From JANMQK01 sp031370485 (GTDB taxonomy: Bacteria > Acidobacteriota > Polarisedimenticolia > Gp22-AA2): DNA of 6,714 nucleotides. Shown here piece after piece: positions 1 through 6,714 of this stretch. The notes beneath the pieces are model-generated. The model was not told the origin of the DNA, ran no database searches, and saw only the letters and a list, made by a program, of their open reading frames with translations. The translations under genes and the position numbers were made by a program. The DNA is taken from the NCBI GenBank assembly GCA_031370485.1, contig JANMQK010000325.1, positions 1 through 6,714 of the forward strand, read 5' to 3'. How positions within the stretch are numbered: the first letter of the stretch is position 1; every line of letters starts with the position of its first letter.

Positions 1-368
1 AGAAGCGGAAGAAGCGCCGCCTGGCACCAGGCGAAGGATGCCAGGTCGTTCTTCAGGGTAGGCAGTACGGGGCGGACCATCAGGAAGAGGCCGAAGCCCC
101 CCATCACGGCGAAGAAAGCGCGGGTCAGGCTTTTCGTACGGCGACGCCGGAGGTCGTCGCGCAGGCTCGGCGCCACGGCGAGAAGCGCCGCCCAGTAGAA
201 CCACGGATGGAAACGCACGAAGAGCGTCAGCCAGGCGATCAGGCGGGCCTCGATGATCTCGACGTAGGCGAACGGCACGCAGGCCAGCAGGCAATAGAAC
301 GAGGTCACGAGGAAGAAGAGGGTGAACGCGACCCGTGCGGCCAGGATGGCAAGCCGGCGGCCGGTCAT
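1..368 (-). CDS. Polytopic inner-membrane protein, N-terminal fragment (function unknown)
   Basis: This is the N-terminal 122 codons of a gene that leaves the window at its left edge. The frame is open throughout, starting at the ATG at 368-366. That start overlaps the stop of the upstream TPR gene in an ATGA arrangement, and a G-rich stretch (383-377 on the minus strand) could serve as ribosome binding site. The translation begins MTGRRLAILAARVAF. It shows three hydrophobic stretches, at about residues 8-35, 43-68 and 84-103, with an Arg-rich cytoplasmic-type loop (DDLRRRRTK, about 71-79) between the last two. It is therefore an integral inner-membrane protein. No catalytic motif is visible in the part present. 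The aromatic-rich membrane start vaguely recalls N-terminal membrane domains of sulfatase or LTA-synthase-like enzymes, but this is only an impression. The gene is third in an operon with a YaiO-type barrel and a TPR protein, so a role in making or passing on an envelope polymer is possible. Confidence 0.75.
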   Translation of the reverse strand, partial: MTGRRLAILAARVAFTLFFLVTSFYCLLACVPFAYVEIIEARLIAWLTLFVRFHPWFYWAALLAVAPSLRDDLRRRRTKSLTRAFFAVMGGFGLFLMVRPVLPTLKNDLASFAWCQAALLPL

Positions 369-1267
369 CGGGGTTTCCCCCCCACGCGCGCCAGGCCGTC
401 CCTGGCCTCCAGGCTGCCTGGGCGGAGGGCCAGCGCCCGGTTGTAATGACGAATCGCCTCGTCGTACTGCTTTTCGTCGGCCGCCAGTCTTGCGAGGGCT
501 ATGTGGAGATCGGCGTACGTCTCGCTTTTCTTCAGCCCGTGTTCGAAATGACTGCGGGCCTCCTCAAGCCGCCCCAGGCGGTAAAGCGCCAGCCCGGCGG
601 TGAGAAGCGCGTCGGCGTTGTCGGGCGATTTCAGAAGTACCCGCTCCGCCGCCCCGAGCGCGTCCTCTGCCCGGCCGCGCCGGAGGTCCAGGCGCGCGAG
701 CCCCAGCCGCATGTCGGAGTACTCGGGAGCGAGCGCCAGCCCCCGCGTGTAAAGCGCCCGGGCGCGCTCGCCTTTCCCGCGCCGCTCGCAGGCAAGGGCG
801 AGAAAGAAGATCGCGTCGGGGTCTTTCGGTTCGAGCGCCAGGCAGCGCTCGTAGGCGTCAAACGCCTTGTCCCTGAGATTCTGCTTTTCGTAGGCCCTCG
901 GGAGCGCGGGGCAGGCCTGGATGGGAGTCGGGGCGGCCGCGAGATAGGCCTCCCACGAGCGCGCTTCGTCCGCGGGGCGTCCCAGGTGGTTGTAGATCGT
1001 CGCCAGATCCCAGATATAGATGTGATTGCCGGGGTATTTCTCGTGGAGCTTCAGCGTGGGAGCGAGGGCTTCCTCGTAGCGGTCGTCGCGCAGGAGCCTC
1101 TTGCTCTGGGCGGCGAGCCGGCGGGAGTCGCTCTCGGCGGAGTCGGGCTGAGCGTCCGACGATCCGGGCAGAAGGACTGGGGGGCTGATGAAAAGCCCCC
1201 AGTAGAATATGCCGAGTACGCCGGCGGGGAGGAGGACCCGCGCCAGTTTCCCCGCTGCCGCGTGCAT
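365..1267 (-). CDS. Membrane-anchored TPR repeat protein
   Basis: This 300-residue protein has one N-terminal hydrophobic segment (about residues 8-33, GVLGIFYWGLFISPP at the core) with basic residues before it. That suggests a signal anchor in the inner membrane with the rest in the periplasm. A short Ser/Asp/Pro linker (34-50) follows, then about seven tandem 34-residue TPR units from about 50 to 286. Typical A/G-x-x-L and YxxAxxxYxxALxLxP signatures appear around 136-150, 168-182, 224-242 and 268-283. TPR domains are protein-protein scaffolds and no enzymatic motif is present. The ATG at 1267-1265 shares one base with the stop of the upstream barrel gene (TGATG) and has no clear Shine-Dalgarno, which suggests translational coupling. 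The protein probably bridges the membrane protein encoded downstream and the outer-membrane barrel encoded upstream. The TPR call is firm; location and partners are inferred. Confidence 0.88.
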   Translation of the reverse strand: MHAAAGKLARVLLPAGVLGIFYWGLFISPPVLLPGSSDAQPDSAESDSRRLAAQSKRLLRDDRYEEALAPTLKLHEKYPGNHIYIWDLATIYNHLGRPADEARSWEAYLAAAPTPIQACPALPRAYEKQNLRDKAFDAYERCLALEPKDPDAIFFLALACERRGKGERARALYTRGLALAPEYSDMRLGLARLDLRRGRAEDALGAAERVLLKSPDNADALLTAGLALYRLGRLEEARSHFEHGLKKSETYADLHIALARLAADEKQYDEAIRHYNRALALRPGSLEARDGLARVGGKPR

Positions 1268-2571
1268 CAGAATCTGTAGGCGACCCGGCTGATCACGTAG
1301 GTGTCCCTGAGGCCGTCCAGGCCGGCTCGATCCTCCCGGCTGCGGCCGACTCTGAGGGTCAGCTCCCAGCGTGGGGTGAGCAGGATGTTCGCCTGGCCTT
1401 CCAGGGTCTCGGAGCGCACGACCTCGGTGTCGTCGGTGGTGAGAATCTCCCCCCTCCCCGAGCCGCGCGCGTAACGCGCTCCGAGGTAGGTTTCGGCCCC
1501 GAAGTAGCGCCGCGCCGTGGCGTGGTAGGAGGTCGAGGTCCCGACCGAACTGGGAGTGACGTAGGTGCGCAGGGTGTAGAGCCAGTTGCCGAGGTACTTG
1601 CTCACCGACGCCGTGTAGATCGTGACGCTATCGGTGAACTTCAGCCAGCGGAAGCCGAGTGAGCCCTCCCAGCCGTGCGTGAAGCTCTGGAACAACTCGG
1701 CGCCCCCCCGGTATTTCGGGTAGAGATCCGTGTTGGGAGAGTCGGGAGAATAGCCGGCGTTGAAGTAGGCGTAGGTGCCCGGGCGGAAGCTGGGGTAGGC
1801 GTCCACCTCGTACTGGTCATCCGTCGTGCCGAAGCGTTCCGAGCGGTTCCACCTGCCGATGAGCGAGGTGTTCCGAAGCCGGCGCTTCAGCTCGAGACGG
1901 CTCTCGCGCCAGTCGAAGGTATCGTTGCTGTAATCGTCCCGGAGGTAGCCGACGGCGACGTACCAGTTGTAGGGTCCCTGGAGCGTGCGCCACTGCTTGC
2001 GTGCCTCGTTGTCGCCGGGATCCTTTTCCAGGATCCCGTCGATCACGGCCCGGGCCTCGTCGCGCCGGTTCTGCGCCTTGAGCGCCCGGGCCAGGAACAG
2101 CGACAGGGTCGGGTCGTCGGGGGAGCGCTTGAGGGCGTCCCGGGCGAGGGTTTCGGCTTTTTCCGGATGATCGGACCAGAGCTCGACGTTCAGAAGCGCT
2201 GGAAGCGCGTCGCCGTGGTCGGGCTTGTTCCTCAGGACACGGGTCAACTCCTCGCGCGCCTCGTCGTAGCGACCCTCCCACGAGAGGATCGTGCCGTAGA
2301 GGGTCCGCGCCGCGTTGTCGTCGGGCGCCGCGGCGAGCCGCTCGTGGAGCATGCTGAGGGCTTCGGGCCGATGACCGCTCGTGGCGAGGGTGCGGGCCTC
2401 CGTCAGGGGATCGACCGCCGCGGCCGGCTGGGTTTCGTCCGTCGCTTTGTCCTCCGGCGGTGCATCCGCCGGGCTCGACTGGTAGACAGGGGTCACCTGC
2501 GCGCGCGCGGATCCCGCCGCGGCAAGCAGCACCAAGGAAAGCCCGAGAGCGGTCCGGCGGACCAAAATCAT
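1267..2571 (-). CDS. YaiO-family outer-membrane beta-barrel protein with periplasmic TPR domain
   Basis: This is a secreted outer-membrane protein of 434 residues counted from the ATG at 2571. The signal peptide (about 1-24) has a basic start, a Leu/Ala-rich core and an ARA-Q cleavage site. After a Pro/Asp/Ala-rich linker, about four TPR units span roughly 54-187. From about residue 200 to the end lies a beta-barrel of alternating aromatic and polar strands, which I recognise as the YaiO type by its WRESRLELKRR, YFNAGYSPDS and SVSKYLGNWLYTLR blocks. It ends in VAYRF, the terminal-aromatic signal read by the BAM machinery. A TPR arm plus barrel is also the plan of the polysaccharide porins PgaA and BcsC. 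E. coli YaiO is an outer-membrane protein of unclear function, so no substrate can be named. A GTG at 2577 in the same frame is an alternative start, but the AGGA at 2583-2580 lies 7 nt before the ATG and only 1 nt before the GTG. This is the first gene of the minus-strand operon. Confidence 0.87.
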   Translation of the reverse strand: MILVRRTALGLSLVLLAAAGSARAQVTPVYQSSPADAPPEDKATDETQPAAAVDPLTEARTLATSGHRPEALSMLHERLAAAPDDNAARTLYGTILSWEGRYDEAREELTRVLRNKPDHGDALPALLNVELWSDHPEKAETLARDALKRSPDDPTLSLFLARALKAQNRRDEARAVIDGILEKDPGDNEARKQWRTLQGPYNWYVAVGYLRDDYSNDTFDWRESRLELKRRLRNTSLIGRWNRSERFGTTDDQYEVDAYPSFRPGTYAYFNAGYSPDSPNTDLYPKYRGGAELFQSFTHGWEGSLGFRWLKFTDSVTIYTASVSKYLGNWLYTLRTYVTPSSVGTSTSYHATARRYFGAETYLGARYARGSGRGEILTTDDTEVVRSETLEGQANILLTPRWELTLRVGRSREDRAGLDGLRDTYVISRVAYRF

Positions 2572-2579
2572 CCGCACAT

Positions 2580-2583
2580 CCTA
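2580..2583 (-). promoter_or_regulatory. Ribosome binding site of the YaiO-type gene
   Basis: On the minus strand the sequence AGGA ends 7 nt before the ATG at 2571-2569. It ends only 1 nt before the alternative GTG at 2577-2575. Normal Shine-Dalgarno spacing therefore favours the ATG as the real start, which shortens the protein by two residues. Confidence 0.55.
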
Positions 2584-2613
2584 CAACAGTATTCCTGCGT
2601 TCGTCCTTCCTGA

Positions 2614-2619
2614 TATCAT
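2614..2619 (+). promoter_or_regulatory. Possible -10 box for a leaderless ligase mRNA
   Basis: TATCAT differs from TATAAT at one base and ends 9 nt before the ATG at 2629. Initiation at the usual distance would place the mRNA 5' end at about 2626-2629, on or next to the start codon. No Shine-Dalgarno precedes this ATG. An in-frame stop at 2611-2613, with no start codon between, excludes an upstream start. A good -35 element is not visible, so this is tentative. Confidence 0.3.
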
Positions 2620-2628
2620 GCGCGACCG

Positions 2629-4755
2629 ATGGCTGGCTCTCTCGATCCTGTCCTCAGGCCGCGCTCGATCGCGGTGGTCGGAGCCTCCCGGCAGCAGCGG
2701 ACCATAGGCCGGGAGATCCTCCACAGCCTGATCTCCTACGGCTTCACCGGGATGGTCTACCCGGTCAACCCCGGCGCCTCTTCGGTCCACTCGATCAAGT
2801 CGTACCCCAGCCTGAGGGACATTCCCGACCCGGTCGATCTCGCCGTGATCGTGGTGCCCCGCAAGGCGGTGCCAGGCGTCGTGGACGACGCCGTGGCCAT
2901 GAAGGTCCGCGGCCTGGTCGTCATCACCGCCGGGTACAAGGAGACCGGCCCGGAGGGGGCTCGCGAGGAGGACGCGCTCAGGGAAAAGGTTCGCGCCGCG
3001 GGGCTGCGCATGATCGGGCCGAACTGCATGGGGATCATCAACACCGACCCCGAGTACCGGGTCAATGCCACCTTCGCCGCCACGCGGCCGCTGACCGGCT
3101 CGGTCGGGTTCATGTCGCAGAGCGGTGCCCTGGGCGAGATGATCCTGGCGCGCGCCCACGACATCGGGCTCGGGATCGCCTATTTCGTCAGCATGGGGAA
3201 CAAGGCCGACGTCTCGGGGAACGATCTCATCGAGGCCTGGGAGGACGACCCAAGGGTCAACGTGATCCTGATGTACCTGGAGTCGTTCGGAAACCCGGCG
3301 AAGTTCGCGACCATCACCCGCCGGGTCACCCGGAAAAAGCCGATCCTGGTCGTCAAGTCGGGTCGGACCGCCGCCGGTGCGCGCGCCGCCTTCTCCCACA
3401 CCGGGGCGTTGGCGGGCACCGAGGCCGCCGTCGAGACGCTGTTCGAGCAATGCGGCGTGTTGCGGGCCGGGACCATGAGCGAGATGTTCACGCTCGCGAC
3501 CGCGTTCGCCCACCAGCCGCTTCCGAAGGGGAACCGCACCGTGATCCTGACGAACGCCGGGGGCCCGGCGATCATGGCGACCGACGCCTGCGCCACGCTG
3601 GGGCTCGACATCTTCGAGCTCGCCCCCGCGACCCAGGAGGCGCTGCGCCGCGTCCTTCGTCCCGAGGCGAGCGTGCGGAACCCGGTGGACATGATCGCCT
3701 CGGCCGACGCCATGCATTACGCCAAGGCGCTCGAAATCCTCAAGACCGACCCCGCGGTCGACGGGATCATCGTCCTGTTTGTTTCGCCCGTCATGATCAA
3801 CGCGGTCGAAGTTGCGCGCTCGATCATCGCGGCGGCGCGCGGTGCGCGCCTGCCGGTTTTGACCTGCTTCATGGGCAAGGCGGAGGGACGCCAGGGGGTC
3901 GAGGAGCTGCGCGAGGCCGGGGTGCCCGTGTACATGTTCCCCGAGGAGGCGGCGCGCGCCATGGCCGGTCTCGATCGCTACCGGGCGATCCGCGAGAGGC
4001 CGGAGGGGAAGCTGCGCACCTTCAAGGTGGACCGCGCGCGGGCCGACGGTGCGTTACGCGCGGCCGCCGAGGCGGGGCGGGAGATCCTCTCGCCGGAGGA
4101 GACCTCCGACCTGATGGAGGCGTACGGCTTTCCCCTGGCGCCGTCGCGCACGGTGCGCACCGCGGCCGAGGCAATTGAGGCGGCGTCCTGCCTCGGCTAC
4201 CCGGTGGTCGTGAAGGCGCTGTCCGAGTCGGTCGTCCACAAGACCGAGAAGGGAGCTGTCAAGATCGACGTGCGCAACGGGGACGAGGTCGCGGCCGCCT
4301 GCCGCGCCATCCAGGCGGCGATGGGAGAGATCCCGTTCCGGTTCCAGGTGCAGGTGATGGTGCGCGGCGGCCACGAGACGATCCTCGGGGTCGCGCTCGA
4401 TCCCAAGTTCGGGCCTCTTCTCATGTTCGGGCTCGGCGGAGTGTTCGTCGAGGTGATGAAGGACGTCGTGTTCCGGATGCTGCCGATAACAGACGTCGAG
4501 GCGCGCGGCATGATCCGGTGTGTCCGGGGTCACGCGCTCCTTCTCGGGGCGCGGGGAGGACCGAAGGCCGACGAGGAGTTCCTTGTGGAGTCGCTCCTGC
4601 GTCTGGGGCAGCTCGTGACCGATTTCCCCGGCATCGAGCAGATCGACATCAACCCTCTGATCGTCGGTCCCGACCGGTCGGGGTCCTGTGTCGTCGATGC
4701 CCGTGTGCGGCTGAGGACGCCGGCGGCGGGCGCCCCGGGCGCGGCCGCTCTTTGA
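2629..4755 (+). CDS. ADP-forming acetate/acyl-CoA ligase, fused alpha-beta subunits
   Basis: This 708-residue acyl-CoA synthetase is of the NDP-forming superfamily (succinyl-CoA synthetase fold). It interconverts acyl-CoA + ADP + Pi with acid + CoA + ATP in the cytoplasm. Domains in order are a CoA-binding Rossmann domain (about 5-140, VVGAS at 16-20, GPNCMG at 130-135), two CoA-ligase flavodoxin-like domains (about 150-290 with SQSGALGE at 163-170, and about 300-455 with LTNAGGPA at 307-314), and a C-terminal ATP-grasp domain (about 485-700). The alpha phospho-histidine is His257 in SHTGALAG, and the beta-side swinging-loop histidine is His537 in VVHKTEKGAVKI. Both relay residues are present, so the enzyme looks active. 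Family members occur as separate alpha and beta subunits or as one chain; this is the one-chain form. It has no C-terminal GNAT acetyltransferase domain, so it is not a Pat-type protein lysine acetyltransferase. The acyl substrate cannot be read from sequence. ATG 2629 is the first possible start. Confidence 0.93.
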   Translation: MAGSLDPVLRPRSIAVVGASRQQRTIGREILHSLISYGFTGMVYPVNPGASSVHSIKSYPSLRDIPDPVDLAVIVVPRKAVPGVVDDAVAMKVRGLVVITAGYKETGPEGAREEDALREKVRAAGLRMIGPNCMGIINTDPEYRVNATFAATRPLTGSVGFMSQSGALGEMILARAHDIGLGIAYFVSMGNKADVSGNDLIEAWEDDPRVNVILMYLESFGNPAKFATITRRVTRKKPILVVKSGRTAAGARAAFSHTGALAGTEAAVETLFEQCGVLRAGTMSEMFTLATAFAHQPLPKGNRTVILTNAGGPAIMATDACATLGLDIFELAPATQEALRRVLRPEASVRNPVDMIASADAMHYAKALEILKTDPAVDGIIVLFVSPVMINAVEVARSIIAAARGARLPVLTCFMGKAEGRQGVEELREAGVPVYMFPEEAARAMAGLDRYRAIRERPEGKLRTFKVDRARADGALRAAAEAGREILSPEETSDLMEAYGFPLAPSRTVRTAAEAIEAASCLGYPVVVKALSESVVHKTEKGAVKIDVRNGDEVAAACRAIQAAMGEIPFRFQVQVMVRGGHETILGVALDPKFGPLLMFGLGGVFVEVMKDVVFRMLPITDVEARGMIRCVRGHALLLGARGGPKADEEFLVESLLRLGQLVTDFPGIEQIDINPLIVGPDRSGSCVVDARVRLRTPAAGAPGAAAL

Positions 4756-4781
4756 TTTCCCGTCTTCGCGTGGGGGATAAT
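4752..4781 (+). promoter_or_regulatory. Candidate sigma-70-type promoter for hslVU
   Basis: TTGATT at 4752-4757 matches the -35 consensus at four of six bases. GATAAT at 4776-4781 matches the -10 consensus at five of six. The spacer is 18 nt. The -35 overlaps the ligase stop codon, and the -10 lies 44 nt before the hslV start. Transcription would begin near 4788, giving hslVU its own promoter apart from any read-through from the ligase gene. I saw no heat-shock CIRCE element or clear sigma-32 motif. Confidence 0.45.
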
Positions 4782-4784
4782 GCG

Positions 4785-4814
4785 TTGTCGCGGCTCGGGT
4801 TTCCGCCGCGGCAG
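4785..4814 (+). other. Hairpin in the hslV leader next to the ribosome binding site
   Basis: An imperfect inverted repeat pairs 4785-4794 with 4805-4814. It forms a 10-bp stem with two G-U pairs, centred on CGCGGC/GCCGCG, and a 10-nt loop. The 3' arm touches the first G of the hslV Shine-Dalgarno. No T-run follows, so it is not a standard intrinsic terminator for the ligase gene. It could modulate hslV translation or simply reflect high GC. Confidence 0.4.
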
Positions 4815-4819
4815 GGGAG
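4814..4819 (+). promoter_or_regulatory. Ribosome binding site of hslV
   Basis: GGGGAG sits 6 nt before the GTG at 4826. It decides the start: this GTG gives a protein beginning MKVHATT, which places the catalytic Thr correctly after a short propeptide. Confidence 0.75.
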
Positions 4820-4825
4820 TTCCGG

Positions 4826-5358
4826 GTGAAGGTCCACGCCACAACGGTTCTGGCCGTGCGCCACCGCGGCAAGGTCGCGATGGCCGCCGATGGCCAGGTC
4901 ACGCTCGATCGCACCGTGATGAAACATACGGCGCGGAAGATCCGCCGGCTTTGCAATGACACCGTCCTCGCCGGGTTCGCCGGGTCCGCCGCCGACGGTT
5001 TCACCCTGTTCATCCGCTTCGAGGCGCGGCTGGACGAGTACCACGGAAACCTTGAGCGGGCGGCGGTGGAGCTGGCGCGCGACTGGCGCACCGATCGTTC
5101 CTTGCGCCGGCTGGAGGCACTCCTGCTCGTCTGCTCCGACAAGCGATCGTTTTTGCTGTCGGGAACGGGCGACCTGATCGAGCCGGACGACGGGCTGGTG
5201 GCGGTCGGTTCGGGGGGGCCCGCGGCCTTGGCGGCCGCGCGGGCCCTGGCGCGGCACACCGAGATGGGCGCGCGCGACATCGCGATGGAGGCGCTGCGCA
5301 TCGCTTCCGAGATTGACATCTACACGAACGACCGAATCGTCGTCGAGGAGCTTGGGTC

Positions 5359-5362
<4 letters not shown>
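4826..5362 (+). CDS. hslV: HslV (ClpQ) ATP-dependent protease peptidase subunit
   Basis: This is the proteasome-like peptidase of the HslVU complex: a dodecamer of two hexamer rings whose N-terminal threonine cleaves peptides fed in by HslU in the cytoplasm. The 178-residue length is normal for the family. The start is GTG with a good ribosome binding site. Residues 1-5 (MKVHA) look like a short propeptide, so Thr6 would be the mature catalytic Thr1. Numbered from Thr1, the conserved active-site residues fall where expected: Asp17 (Asp22 in ADGQVTL), Lys33 (Lys38 in ARKIRRL) and Ser124 (Ser129 in VGSGGP). Other family blocks are AGFAGSAAD (49-57), ELARDWRTDR (82-91) and the C-terminal IYTND followed by VEEL. 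The gene overlaps hslU by 4 nt (GTGA). It lies 70 bp after the ligase gene and probably has its own promoter. Identification is secure. Confidence 0.97.
5345..5350 (+). promoter_or_regulatory. Ribosome binding site of hslU, inside hslV
   Basis: GAGGAG lies within the last hslV codons and 8 nt before the GTG at 5359-5361. It supports that GTG as the hslU start even though this gives the protein a longer N terminus than is usual. Confidence 0.65.

Positions 5363-6714
<1,352 letters not shown>

Larger units (their letters stand above)
2572..2628. promoter_or_regulatory. Divergent promoter region between the barrel operon and the ligase gene
   Basis: These 57 bp separate two divergent transcription units and must hold both promoters and leaders unless these lie inside the coding regions. 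The spacer is visibly richer in A and T than the flanking genes. It contains a perfect 8-bp palindrome, TGATATCA, at 2611-2618. No convincing -35 box is visible in either direction, so exact promoter positions are not assigned with certainty. Confidence 0.5.

Noticed and set aside
370..383. GGGG-TTT-CCCC inverted repeat before the membrane protein gene, as terminator or operator
   Set aside because: It has only four base pairs, lies within the coupled coding region of the TPR gene, and is more simply a G-rich ribosome binding site on the minus strand.
335..1279. Long plus-strand open frame opposite the TPR gene
   Set aside because: It is a GC-driven antisense shadow. Its translation has no recognisable domain, while the minus-strand frame gives clear TPR repeats.
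1675..2613. Long plus-strand open frame opposite the barrel gene
   Set aside because: The minus strand encodes a coherent signal peptide, TPR and barrel; the plus-strand translation is Val/Gly/Arg-rich without motifs.
2581..3717. Minus-strand frame opposite the ligase, and a second nearby one at 3180-3713
   Set aside because: These are antisense shadows with no domain, in conflict with a securely identified gene.
2460..4178. 572-codon plus-strand frame overlapping the ligase in another frame
   Set aside because: The translation is Arg/Gly/His-rich and low in hydrophobic structure, typical of a +1 shadow; the ligase frame carries all family motifs.
2629..4755. Pat-type protein lysine acetyltransferase
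   Set aside because: The chain ends after the ATP-grasp domain and has no GNAT domain; both catalytic histidines of the ligase are kept.
4785..4814. Intrinsic terminator of the ligase gene
   Set aside because: The hairpin is real on paper but no T-run follows; the next bases are the hslV ribosome binding site.

Overview
The window is high-GC bacterial DNA (roughly two thirds G+C by eye), densely coded, with no RNA gene, mobile element or CRISPR array that I can see. One gene encodes an outer-membrane beta-barrel protein with a signal peptide, so the host is a diderm (Gram-negative-type) bacterium. The GTG starts, heavy GC bias and presence of HslVU would fit lineages such as Acidobacteriota, Myxococcota or related, often uncultivated groups, but the sequence alone does not fix the phylum.

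Layout. Positions 1-2571 hold three minus-strand genes in a tightly coupled operon, read right to left. The first is a secreted TPR plus beta-barrel protein of the YaiO type. The second is a membrane-anchored TPR protein. The third is a polytopic inner-membrane protein that runs off the left edge. A divergent spacer of about 57 bp (2572-2628) separates this operon from the plus-strand genes. Positions 2629-4755 encode a single-chain, ADP-forming acetyl-CoA synthetase type acyl-CoA ligase carrying both phospho-relay histidines. After a 70-bp gap with a plausible promoter and a hairpin come hslV (4826-5362) and hslU (5359 to the right edge, lacking about the last 25 codons). These encode the protease and the ATPase of the HslVU (ClpQY) complex. 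No stretch longer than 300 bases lacks a gene.

How the genes work together. hslV and hslU form one functional unit: the HslU hexamer unfolds substrates and feeds them to the HslV dodecamer, and their GTGA overlap suggests coupled translation. The ligase is a stand-alone energy or carbon metabolism enzyme that interconverts acyl-CoA plus ADP and phosphate with acid plus ATP. Nothing in the sequence links it to proteolysis. The left operon combines a periplasmic TPR scaffold, an outer-membrane barrel with its own TPR arm, and an inner-membrane protein. This layout recalls the exopolysaccharide export systems PgaA, BcsC and AlgK/AlgE, but the substrate is unknown. It is the least explained and most interesting part of the window.
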